This document shows positions 6,308 to 13,708 of a DNA stretch of 15,219 bases, piece by piece. The DNA comes from an uncultured Eubacteriales bacterium. Its GTDB lineage: Bacteria > Bacillota > Clostridia > Oscillospirales > CAG-382. The notes beneath the pieces are model-generated. The model was not told the DNA's origin. It saw only the letters and a list, made by a program, of their open reading frames with translations, and searched no databases. Made by a program: the position numbers and the translations under genes. The stretch covers positions 1 to 15,219 of the forward strand of contig CAKSCN010000046.1 in assembly GCA_934444485.1 (NCBI GenBank). The letters are read 5' to 3'. The number at the start of each line of letters is the position of its first letter. The first letter of the stretch is position 1.

Positions 6308-7981
6308 TTACTTTGCGGCATTTGCTATTCTCGCTTTTACCTCATCTTCGCCGAGAAGCTTGCATATTGTGCAGAGGTCGGGAGAATTTGCACGTCCCGT
6401 TACCGCAACTCTTATGAGGGTGGAAATGTCGGTGACAGAACCCTTGAAGCTTTCGGGAGATTCCTTGTACGCTTTCATGTCAGTTGTGTAGCCGTGCTTT
6501 TCAGAAAGAGCCTTGACCTTCTCGAACCAGCCGTTGTTGTCGTCAGCGGCACTGTAGAGGTCGGCGTACTCCGTGAGTATCGTGCGTCTTTCCTCAGCAG
6601 GAATATTTTCGGGATATTCGCTTTCGTCAACCTTGAAAAGCTCAGGGAAGAAGTACGAAACGAATGCCGGAACCTCTGCGTATGCCGCAAAGTCCTTTCT
6701 CGGCTTTTTTCCGCCTCTTCCTATTGCGAATATTGCCTTTGAGTATTCGGGGTCTCTCGATATTATTGCGTGAAAGTCCGGAGCGTATTCCTTCGACCAT
6801 GCCTCAACGCCGCCGTAAACCTCCCCGGCACTCATCATGGATATAACGTTCTTTGATATGTCGTTGAGCTTTGCAAGGTCGAAGAGAGCACCTGAGGCAC
6901 TCATCTTGTTTGTCGAGAACGGGAACTCTCTGTAGCTCTTGTCCTTGTTTGCACTTCTCCACTGTTCGTAGTTGGAATTGAGAAGCGTCATGAGATATTC
7001 GATAACCGACTGAACGGGATAACCTTGCGTGTAGTAGAACTCGAGCGAGCATTCGGGATCCTTTCTCTTCGACATCTTGCGCTTTGAACCAAGCTCTTCA
7101 TCGAATTTGAGAACCTGCGAGGTGTGCGCAAATCTCGGTCGCTTGAAGCCGGTCGCCGCCCAAAGCTCAATGTGCCACGGGAGAGTAGAGAGCCACTCTT
7201 CGCCTCTTATTACATCGGTCGTGCGCATGAAATGGTCGTCAACAACGTGCGCAAAGTGATAGGTCGGTATGCCGTCAGACTTGAGAAGAACAAAGTCCTG
7301 ATCGTTTTCCGGTATTTCAAGCTCACCCTTTATGGAGTCCTTGAACTTTATCTTCTTTTCGGGATTTCCCTCGGAGCGGAAACGGAGAACAAAGGATTCG
7401 CCGTCGTTTATGCGCTTTATAGCTTCGTCAATATCCATGTTGCGGTGATGCGCCCACTTGCCGTAGTAACCGAAGTTTTCCTTTGCAGCCTCCTGCGCCT
7501 TGTGTGCGGCTTCAAGCTCCTCAGCCGTGCAGAAGCAAGGGTACGCTCTGCCTTCGAGAAGAAGCTTCTTTGCGACTATGTGGTATATTTTCGCTCTCGC
7601 ACGCTGTCGGTACGGACCGTATTCGCCAATTTCTCCGTCTGCGGTCGCGCCTTCGTCAAAGCCGAGTCCGAAGCCTCCGAGGTACTTTATTATCTTTTCG
7701 ACAGCACCGGGAACCTCTCTCTTGTCGTCGGTATCCTCAATTCTGAGCATGAATACGCCGCCCTTTGTCGAATGAGCCACACGTTCGTCGGTTAAAGCAC
7801 CGTAAAGGTTGCCGAGGTGCATTGAACCCGTGGGGCTGGGGGCAAGTCTTGTTACCTTTGCACCCTCGGGAATATTTCTCGGCGGAAATCTTTCTTCAAG
7901 ACTTTCGACCGTGTCGTTCTCATCAAGGTCGGGAAAAATCAGTGCGGCAAGCTTTTGAAGCTTTTCGGTGTTCATTTCCAT
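6308..7981 (-). CDS. gltX: Glutamyl-tRNA synthetase (GluRS), long N-terminal form
   Basis: The product has 557 residues; the common bacterial GluRS has about 470-490. It attaches glutamate to tRNA-Glu. Before the catalytic domain is a 40-residue head ending in PPRNIPEGAKVTR. The catalytic core follows with LAPSPTGSMHLGN, where HLGN (55-58) is the HIGH motif, then RIEDTD (80-85), and KMSKR (302-306) in RKMSKRKDPE. The C-terminal part is a helical anticodon-binding domain ending with the GluRS-type stretch RVAVTGRANSPDLC. The long head seems normal for a clostridial subgroup as far as I recall. The ATG at 7981 has GAGGAAGGA about 9 nt upstream; a second ATG two codons on is possible. Neighbouring glnS suggests this GluRS charges only tRNA-Glu, but that is inference. 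Confidence 0.94.
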   Translation of the reverse strand: MEMNTEKLQKLAALIFPDLDENDTVESLEERFPPRNIPEGAKVTRLAPSPTGSMHLGNLYGALTDERVAHSTKGGVFMLRIEDTDDKREVPGAVEKIIKYLGGFGLGFDEGATADGEIGEYGPYRQRARAKIYHIVAKKLLLEGRAYPCFCTAEELEAAHKAQEAAKENFGYYGKWAHHRNMDIDEAIKRINDGESFVLRFRSEGNPEKKIKFKDSIKGELEIPENDQDFVLLKSDGIPTYHFAHVVDDHFMRTTDVIRGEEWLSTLPWHIELWAATGFKRPRFAHTSQVLKFDEELGSKRKMSKRKDPECSLEFYYTQGYPVQSVIEYLMTLLNSNYEQWRSANKDKSYREFPFSTNKMSASGALFDLAKLNDISKNVISMMSAGEVYGGVEAWSKEYAPDFHAIISRDPEYSKAIFAIGRGGKKPRKDFAAYAEVPAFVSYFFPELFKVDESEYPENIPAEERRTILTEYADLYSAADDNNGWFEKVKALSEKHGYTTDMKAYKESPESFKGSVTDISTLIRVAVTGRANSPDLCTICKLLGEDEVKARIANAAK

Positions 7982-8020
7982 TTTGTTCTATCCTTCCTCT
8001 TTATAATGTACATTTGTATG

Positions 8021-8572
8021 TTAAAGCAGGTATGCCATTTCAAGCATAACCTCGTTCTCTGAGATGTCGTCGTTCGAGTAGAAGAAAATATTCGTTCCGG
8101 AGAATACAAATCCGCATTTTCTGTAAAAATCTATCGCCGGCACGTTGCAGGTCTGTGTCTCAAGGCTTATCATGCGAAAGTCTTCGCTTTCCGCAATCTC
8201 TTTCGCCTTGTTTATGAGAAGCGTTCCGATACCGTTGCCTCGTTTGTCCTCACGCACGAGAAGCTGAGTGATAATGAGTCTTGAGTTCCAGAACTCACGG
8301 TTTACCTCGAGATACGCCGACGGCTCATTTTCACCGTCTTCAAAATATCCGTATGCCGTGCATTCCTGCCAGTACTCCTGATAGAGCGTATCGTAGCTGT
8401 CGTGGAGAACGGGTTCGTCAAGCTTCTCTTTTACGTACTTAAAAACAATCTCGCCTTCGGTATCGTTTACGACCTCCGCTCTGTAGCCGTAATCCGAGCG
8501 GTATGTATAATGAAGCTCATGATAATCGTATTTCTCCTTAGGGAGTTCTCTTATTTCGTAAGACATACGCAT
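8021..8572 (-). CDS. GNAT-family N-acetyltransferase, streptothricin-acetyltransferase-like
   Basis: A 183-residue acetyl-CoA-dependent transferase. The acetyl-CoA loop is RGNGIGTLL (111-119), preceded by the beta strand IITQLLV. The C-terminal signature LETQTCNVPAIDFYRKCGF (137-155) is closest in my memory to the Sat/Sat4 group, which acetylates streptothricin, where LETQDNN--A--FY--CGF is found. The usual IEDI strand of that group is IITQ here, so the drug activity must not be assumed. Its ATG overlaps the TGA of the SGNH gene by one base (TGATG), showing tight coupling, and gltX begins 39 nt later. A second ATG two codons on could be the start. The substrate (drug, small metabolite or protein N-terminus) is unknown. 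Confidence 0.85.
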   Translation of the reverse strand: MRMSYEIRELPKEKYDYHELHYTYRSDYGYRAEVVNDTEGEIVFKYVKEKLDEPVLHDSYDTLYQEYWQECTAYGYFEDGENEPSAYLEVNREFWNSRLIITQLLVREDKRGNGIGTLLINKAKEIAESEDFRMISLETQTCNVPAIDFYRKCGFVFSGTNIFFYSNDDISENEVMLEMAYLL

Positions 8573-9222
8573 CAGAGACTCTTCAGGAATCCCTCAAGAC
8601 GGGAAGCAATTCTCTTGTGACCCTCGGCGTTCGGATGAAGTCCGTCGGGACAGAAGGTCTTTTTGCTTATTTCGAGATCCGGAACAATTCCGCTTGTCGA
8701 ATAAAGGTCAAGTACGGGGATGCCGTAACTCTTGGCAACCTCCTTTATTACCTCGACGTATGTTCCGAGAGGTTCGGGGGTTGCGCTGTTGTTTGCTCCG
8801 CACGGACGTCTGTCGCCGCAGCGGTGGAGGGGAGTCATGAATACAATCTCCGAGGTCGGATACTTTTCGAGAAGCCCACGCATTAGTACGTGCAGTGCGC
8901 CGTAGAAGGTGTTTTCTGCACTTTCCGTGAAGTCGCCGAGATTTGCGTCGCCGTGACCGTAATCGTTTGTGCCGCCGAAAACAACGACAACGTCGGCATC
9001 ATCGTCCATCTCGGAAAATCTGTCGCAGAACGCAGGAAGATTTTCGGTCATATAGCACGACTGACGTGCGATTCTCGTTGCGGATATTCCGTAATTTCTT
9101 GCCTCGGCAAGTCCGCACTTCGCTTTCAGCACATTGAGGTAAATTTTCTCGGCACTGTCAACTCCGACGCCTTGGGTTATGCTGTCTCCGAGAAAGTTGA
9201 TTTTCTTTCCGTTAAGTTCCAT
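8572..9222 (-). CDS. SGNH/GDSL-family hydrolase
   Basis: The 216-residue product carries the four SGNH blocks in order: GDSIT (12-16, nucleophile Ser14), a glycine block NYGISATRI (43-51), GGTNDY near residue 83 (Asn), and DGLHPNAEGH (193-202, Asp193 and His196 of the triad). These enzymes are esterases or lipases acting on ester or acetyl groups of lipids, sugars or thioesters. No signal peptide is present, so it is probably cytoplasmic. The ATG at 9222 has AAAGGA 7 nt upstream. It is the first gene of the leftward operon, with the promoter at 9301-9329. Substrate unknown. Confidence 0.9.
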   Translation of the reverse strand: MELNGKKINFLGDSITQGVGVDSAEKIYLNVLKAKCGLAEARNYGISATRIARQSCYMTENLPAFCDRFSEMDDDADVVVVFGGTNDYGHGDANLGDFTESAENTFYGALHVLMRGLLEKYPTSEIVFMTPLHRCGDRRPCGANNSATPEPLGTYVEVIKEVAKSYGIPVLDLYSTSGIVPDLEISKKTFCPDGLHPNAEGHKRIASRLEGFLKSL

Positions 9223-9241
9223 GATACTATCCTTTCACGAT

Positions 9242-9272
9242 TAAACCGCCGTACTTCGATAAGCTACGGCAA
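9242..9272 (-). other. Leader stem-loop of the minus operon
   Basis: On the minus strand GCCGTA, a bulged G, CTT, an ATCG loop, AAG and TACGGC form a 9-bp stem with one bulge, located in the 5' leader between the promoter (9301-9329) and the ribosome site of the SGNH gene. No T-run follows, so it is more likely a stabilising or regulatory structure than an attenuator. It shares GCCGTACTTCGA with the leader near 212-223. Confidence 0.45.
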
Positions 9273-9300
9273 TAATCTTCAAAAAACAATTATTCATGTT

Positions 9301-9329
9301 ATTCTACCACATATAACCGCTAAAGTCAA
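9301..9329 (-). promoter_or_regulatory. Sigma-A promoter of the six-gene minus operon
   Basis: On the minus strand TTGACT (9329-9324) and TAGAAT (9306-9301) are separated by 17 bp, and TGG precedes the -10 box as a TG extension. Transcription should start near 9294, leaving a leader of about 72 nt before the SGNH gene. Confidence 0.85.
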
Positions 9330-9403
9330 TATTTAAATGCAATTTTAGCACGGAAAACTGCATTTTTTGCATTCAAGGTTTTCTGAAATCGAATATTTAC
9401 AAT

Positions 9404-9416
9404 ATTGACGCTCAAT
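9404..9416. repeat. Small palindrome between the divergent promoters
   Basis: ATTGA-CGC-TCAAT is a perfect 5-bp inverted repeat, centred 20 bp upstream of the rimO -35 box in the AT-rich spacer (9330-9429), which also contains several A/T tracts. It could be an operator or chance in AT-rich DNA. Confidence 0.25.
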
Positions 9417-9429
9417 TTCAAAAAAAGTC

Positions 9430-9458
9430 TTGAATTTTCATTAAGTGTGTGGTATAAT
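9430..9458 (+). promoter_or_regulatory. Sigma-A promoter of the rimO operon
   Basis: TTGAAT (9430-9435), a 17-bp spacer and TATAAT (9453-9458), with TGG before the -10 box (TGn extension). This is the strongest promoter match in the window. The predicted start is near 9465, so an upstream TTG at 9468 cannot normally be the rimO start codon. Confidence 0.88.
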
Positions 9459-9542
9459 AAGAAATAATTGTGTGTGCGAAGGACTTTTGCGCATAACTTT
9501 TGTGAAAGGAAACCGTTAATACGGTCACGGCGAATACTTAAA

Positions 9543-10904
9543 TTGAGTGGTAACGAAAAAATAAAAGTCGCTTTCATATCGCTCGGATGTCAGAAAAATC
9601 TCATCGACAGCGAAGTCATGATAAAGAAGCTTTCCGACGCCGGGATTGAAATAGTCGAAGAAGATATAAACGCAGACGTCGTTGTTGTCAACACCTGCGG
9701 TTTTATTGAGTCGGCAAAAACCGAAGCCATAGAAACAATCCTTGATGTCGCATGGCTCAAAGAAAACAGAAATCTTAAGGGAATTGTCGCCGCAGGCTGT
9801 CTTGTTCAGAGATATGCCGACACAATTCTTGACGAAATACCGGAAATAGACGCAATTGTCGGCGTCGGCAACCTTGACAGCATAGTCGAGGCGGTTCGTC
9901 ACGCCTATGCCAAGGGCATGAAAAAGGTAGACTGCCCCTACAGAAGCGTTTCCGCACCCGAAGATCAGCCTCTCGGCGGCGACCGTGCGGTAAGCACACC
10001 CGAGTATACGGCATACATAAAAATATCCGAGGGGTGCGACAACAGATGTACCTACTGTGCGATACCGTCCATAAGAGGCAAATTCCGTTCACGTCCCATT
10101 GAGGACCTTGTAAAGGAAGCGAAAGAGCTTGCCGAAATGGGCGTAAAGGAGCTTATTGTTATCTCCCAGGACACGACGAGATACGGACGTGACCTTTACG
10201 GTGAGTCGAAGCTTCCCGAGCTTTTGCGTGAATTCTGCAAAATCGACGGCTTTAAGTGGATAAGGGTGCTTTACTGTTACCCCGAGGAGATAACCGATGA
10301 GCTTATAGACGTATTCGCAAACGAGGAAAAGATAGTTAAGTACCTTGAGATGCCGATTCAGCACATCTCCGACAACGTTCTTCGCCGAATGAACCGCAGG
10401 GGCGGACGTGAAGCGGTCGAGTCGGCCGTAAAGAGACTGCGTGAGAGAGTGCCGGGAATAGCGCTCAGAACGACGGTTATTGTCGGCTTCCCGGGAGAAA
10501 CGGGCGATGACTTTGCAGAGCTTGCGGAATACCTCAAAGAGACACGCTTCGAGCGTCTCGGCGCCTTTAAGTACTCCGAAGAGGAGGGAACTCCGGCGGC
10601 GTCCTTTGGTGGCAAAATCTCCGAGGAAAAGAAAGAGCGCAGATATGACGCCGTGATGTCGAACCAGATGACGATACACGAGCAGTTCAACAAAAAGCAG
10701 ATCGGAAAGGTTCTTGAAATTCTTTGCGAGGACTACGACAAGGTTTCCGAATGCTATTACGGCAGAAGTATTTACGACACCCCCGAAATAGACGGAAAGG
10801 TTTATTTCTCCGCAGAGAGAAAGGTGCGTCCCGGAGAATTCGTAAATGTGCGTATAACGGACGTTGTAGATTACGACCTCGTCGGAGAGCTTGCGGAGGC
10901 TTGA
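9543..10904 (+). CDS. rimO: Ribosomal protein S12 methylthiotransferase RimO
   Basis: From TTG at 9543 the product has 453 residues (E. coli RimO 441). This radical-SAM enzyme adds a methylthio group to the conserved aspartate of ribosomal protein S12. The N-terminal UPF0004 domain holds three cluster cysteines (Cys16 in SLGCQKN, Cys52 in NTCGFIESA, Cys86 in AAGCLVQRY). The radical SAM motif is Cys165-x3-Cys169-x2-Cys172 in EGCDNRCTYC, followed by AIPSIRGKFRSRP, which marks RimO rather than MiaB. The last 65 residues form a TRAM domain. The start is doubtful: a good GAAAGGA lies at 9504-9510, too far from the TTG, while 8 nt after it sits an in-frame ATA (9519). It leads the plus operon, 49 nt before pgsA. 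Confidence 0.93.
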   Translation: MSGNEKIKVAFISLGCQKNLIDSEVMIKKLSDAGIEIVEEDINADVVVVNTCGFIESAKTEAIETILDVAWLKENRNLKGIVAAGCLVQRYADTILDEIPEIDAIVGVGNLDSIVEAVRHAYAKGMKKVDCPYRSVSAPEDQPLGGDRAVSTPEYTAYIKISEGCDNRCTYCAIPSIRGKFRSRPIEDLVKEAKELAEMGVKELIVISQDTTRYGRDLYGESKLPELLREFCKIDGFKWIRVLYCYPEEITDELIDVFANEEKIVKYLEMPIQHISDNVLRRMNRRGGREAVESAVKRLRERVPGIALRTTVIVGFPGETGDDFAELAEYLKETRFERLGAFKYSEEEGTPAASFGGKISEEKKERRYDAVMSNQMTIHEQFNKKQIGKVLEILCEDYDKVSECYYGRSIYDTPEIDGKVYFSAERKVRPGEFVNVRITDVVDYDLVGELAEA

Positions 10905-10953
10905 TTTCTCTGTGTTTCATACGGTATACATATTTTGAAAGGAAGATTTGTCT

Positions 10954-11541
10954 ATGAATTTGCCGAACAAACTTACGGTAATGCGTTTTGTTCTCGTCCC
11001 CGTGTTCATGATTTTCGTTCTCATGCCCGAGAGCGTAATGTCCGACACCGCATCACGATGTATTGCGGCTGTACTCTTCGGAGTCACAGCCTTGACCGAC
11101 CTATTCGACGGCAAAATCGCAAGAAAATACAATCTTGTAACGAACTTCGGAAAATTCATGGATCCCCTTGCGGATAAATTCATGATATTCGGTGCGCTTC
11201 TCTCCATAGTCGCAAAGTACGACGACCTGCGAGGCGTCATGGTTTGGGTGGCGATAACCGTAATGCTCCGAGAGCTTGCGGTAACATCGATAAGACTTAT
11301 CGCAGCAGGCACCTCGTCGGTTGTCATTTCGGCAAGTATGCTCGGAAAGATAAAGACCACTGTTCAGTGCATTGCGATAGAGATAACTCTTCTCGAACCG
11401 GTTATCTTCGGAAATATCGAGTTTTTCGCAAAGTATTATCCGCTTACTTGGTTCAGTATGATTTTGCTGTTGTTCTTCACACTCTATTCGGGTATCGACT
11501 ATATTGTAAAATATAAGGACTTTTTGAAGGACGCAAAGTGA
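10954..11541 (+). CDS. pgsA: CDP-diacylglycerol--glycerol-3-phosphate 3-phosphatidyltransferase
   Basis: The enzyme makes phosphatidylglycerolphosphate, the first committed step to phosphatidylglycerol and cardiolipin, in the cytoplasmic membrane. From the ATG at 10954 it has 195 residues, normal for the family. The CDP-alcohol phosphotransferase motif is complete: Asp49, Asp52-Gly53, Ala56-Arg57, Gly66, Asp70 and Asp74 at the exact spacing D-x2-DG-x2-AR-x8-G-x3-D-x3-D. NLPNKLTVMRF at the N-terminus and TNFGKFMDPLADK are typical of PgsA. Several hydrophobic segments surround the motif. GAAAGGAAG (10937-10945) is 8 nt upstream of this ATG, so a TTG two codons earlier is rejected. The rimO-pgsA order is common in Clostridia. 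Confidence 0.95.
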   Translation: MNLPNKLTVMRFVLVPVFMIFVLMPESVMSDTASRCIAAVLFGVTALTDLFDGKIARKYNLVTNFGKFMDPLADKFMIFGALLSIVAKYDDLRGVMVWVAITVMLRELAVTSIRLIAAGTSSVVISASMLGKIKTTVQCIAIEITLLEPVIFGNIEFFAKYYPLTWFSMILLLFFTLYSGIDYIVKYKDFLKDAK

Positions 11542-11587
11542 TGCGATGCCCTCCGAAAGTCTGCAAAGAGATTAAGGAGTAACAGCT

Positions 11588-12262
11588 TTGTTTAAGAATC
11601 TTATCTACGACATAAATTCCATTAAGGAGCGTGACCCGGCAGCGAGAACAAGCCTTGAGGTTTTCTTCGTCTACTCGGGACTTCACGCAGTTATCTACCA
11701 CAGAATAGCTCATTGGTTTTTCAAACACAAAATGTTCTTTATCGCACGCATGATTTCGCAGAATGCAAGATTCCTCACAGGTATCGAAATTCACCCTGGT
11801 GCGACTATCGGCAAAGGTCTTCTCATCGACCACGGCTCGGGAGTCGTAATCGGCGAAACCGCTGTCGTGGGCGACAACTGCACGATATATCAGGGCGTGA
11901 CTCTCGGCGGTACGGGTAAGCATACCGGAAAGCGTCATCCGACAATAGGCAACAACGTCATGATCGGCTCCGGTGCAAAGGTTCTCGGTCCGTTCAAGGT
12001 CGGCGACAATGCCAAAATAGCGGCGGGTGCGGTTGTACTTGCGGAGGTGCCGGCAAACTGTACGGCTGTGGGAGTACCGGCAAGAATAATCTACCCCGAC
12101 GGCAAAAAGAACTGCGCAGAGGCAAAAAAGAACGACCTCGACCAGATACACATTGCAGACCCCGTTTCAATCGAGCTTTGCCGCCTCCAGTCGAGAGTTG
12201 AGCATTTGGAGGAGCTTCTCAAAAAATACGAGAACGCCGCCTCGGATACGAAAAGCAAATAA
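11588..12262 (+). CDS. cysE: Serine O-acetyltransferase
   Basis: The enzyme acetylates serine with acetyl-CoA to O-acetylserine, the acceptor for sulfide in cysteine synthesis. It has 224 residues, the short Bacillus/Clostridium form (E. coli 273). The TTG start has AAGGAG 8 nt upstream. After a helical N-terminus comes a left-handed beta-helix of hexapeptide repeats from about residue 65 to 165. Active-site residues match CysE by alignment from memory: His82 in LLIDHGSG (E. coli His158) and His117 in KRHPTI (His193), with Glu67 in GIEIHP where E. coli has Asp143, as in other short forms. The C-terminus has a short coiled-coil-like helix (ELCRLQSRVEHLEELLKKY). It lies 46 nt after pgsA and 21 nt before cysS, the conserved cysE-cysS pairing. 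Confidence 0.94.
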   Translation: MFKNLIYDINSIKERDPAARTSLEVFFVYSGLHAVIYHRIAHWFFKHKMFFIARMISQNARFLTGIEIHPGATIGKGLLIDHGSGVVIGETAVVGDNCTIYQGVTLGGTGKHTGKRHPTIGNNVMIGSGAKVLGPFKVGDNAKIAAGAVVLAEVPANCTAVGVPARIIYPDGKKNCAEAKKNDLDQIHIADPVSIELCRLQSRVEHLEELLKKYENAASDTKSK

Positions 12263-12283
12263 GTCTAAAGGGAAGGGACATAT

Positions 12284-13708
12284 ATGAAACTTTATAATTC
12301 ACTCACTCATACAAAGGACGAATTTGTTCCGCATACACCGGGAAAGGTGACAATGTACACCTGCGGCCCTACGGTATATCACTATGCCCATATAGGTAAC
12401 CTCCGCACCTACATCATGGAGGACATTCTCGAAAAGTATCTCAGATATGCGGGATATGATGTTAAGCGTGCCATGAACATAACCGACGTCGGACATCTCA
12501 CGAGCGATGCGGATACCGGCGAGGATAAGATGCTCAAAGGTGCGAAACGTGAACACAAGACGGTTCTCGAGATTGCGAAGTTCTATACAGACGCATTCTT
12601 TGACGATTGCAAAAAGCTCAATATCAAGTACCCCGACGTTGTCCAGCCTGCGACCGGCTGCATAGACGAGTTTATCAAGGTCATATCTTCGCTTATCGAA
12701 AAGGGTTTTGCATACGAAGCCGGCGGAAATATATACTTTGATACCTCGAAACTTAAGCAGTATTACGTTTTCAACAACTTTGAAGAGCATGACCTCATGG
12801 ACGGCGTCAGAGAGGGCGTCGAAAAAGACGACAACAAGAGAAACAAAGCGGACTTCGTTCTTTGGTTCACAAAATCCAAATTCGACGACCAAGAGCTTAA
12901 GTGGGACTCTCCGTGGGGAGTGGGTTATCCCGGCTGGCACATTGAGTGCTCCTGCATATCGATGAAATACCTCGGAGAATATCTTGACATTCACTGCGGC
13001 GGTATCGACAATGCATTCCCTCACCATACAAACGAAATTGCGCAGAGCGAAGCGTATCTCGGACATAAGTGGTGCAATTTCTGGTTCCACGTTCTCCACC
13101 TCAATACGGACAGCGGAAAGATGAGTAAATCCAAGGGTGAATTTCTCACGGTTTCTCTCCTTGAATCCAAGGGTTACAGCCCCATAGTCTACAGATATTT
13201 CTGCCTGCTCTCGCACTACAGAAAGTCGCTTGTATTCTCGTATGAGAACCTTGACAACGCAAAGGCGGCATACGAAAAGCTTATAGCGAGAATAGCGAAA
13301 CTCGAGAATAAGGGCGAGGTTGACGGCGAGGCATACGAAAGCCTCAAAGCTGCATTTGCCGAAGCTATGGACAACGATCTCAACACATCGCTTGCAATAA
13401 CGGCTCTCCACGCCGTACTCAAATCCGACGCAAACGACGCAACAAAGCTTGCGCTTATAGCGGACTTTGACAAGGTTCTTTCGCTTGACCTTATAAAGAA
13501 CGCCGAAGCCTTCAAGGAAAATGACGGTAAGCCGGAGAACAGCGTTGACGGTGAGCTTGCGGCAAAGGTGGAAGAGATGATCGCAGAGAGAACCGCAGCA
13601 AAGAAGGCAAAGAACTATGCGGAAGCCGACAGAATAAGAGATGAGCTCAAAGCCATGGGAATTGTTCTCGAGGATACCGCTCAGGGTGTAAAATGGAAGA
13701 AAGCATAA
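12284..13708 (+). CDS. cysS: Cysteinyl-tRNA synthetase
   Basis: A full-length (474 residues) class Ia synthetase that charges tRNA-Cys. The HIGH motif is HIGN (36-39) after TCGPTVYHYA, and KMSKS is exact at 279-283. The catalytic zinc site is intact: Cys27, Cys222, His247 and Glu251, matching Cys28, Cys209, His234 and Glu238 of E. coli. The C-terminal part holds the helical DALR-type region and ends with EADRIRDELKAMGIVLEDTAQGVKWKKA, a standard CysS end. The ATG at 12284 follows AAGGGAAGGGA. Its last 16 nt overlap the start of mrnC in another frame. Confidence 0.97.
   Translation: MKLYNSLTHTKDEFVPHTPGKVTMYTCGPTVYHYAHIGNLRTYIMEDILEKYLRYAGYDVKRAMNITDVGHLTSDADTGEDKMLKGAKREHKTVLEIAKFYTDAFFDDCKKLNIKYPDVVQPATGCIDEFIKVISSLIEKGFAYEAGGNIYFDTSKLKQYYVFNNFEEHDLMDGVREGVEKDDNKRNKADFVLWFTKSKFDDQELKWDSPWGVGYPGWHIECSCISMKYLGEYLDIHCGGIDNAFPHHTNEIAQSEAYLGHKWCNFWFHVLHLNTDSGKMSKSKGEFLTVSLLESKGYSPIVYRYFCLLSHYRKSLVFSYENLDNAKAAYEKLIARIAKLENKGEVDGEAYESLKAAFAEAMDNDLNTSLAITALHAVLKSDANDATKLALIADFDKVLSLDLIKNAEAFKENDGKPENSVDGELAAKVEEMIAERTAAKKAKNYAEADRIRDELKAMGIVLEDTAQGVKWKKA

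Noticed and set aside
9468..9542. Longer RimO start at TTG 9468
   Set aside because: It lies about 3 nt after the predicted transcript start, has no ribosome site, and the extra 25 residues are not RimO-like.
10901..10930. Possible internal promoter before pgsA (TTGATT, 18 bp, TATACA)
   Set aside because: The boxes are weak and the predicted transcript start would fall on the pgsA ribosome site itself.
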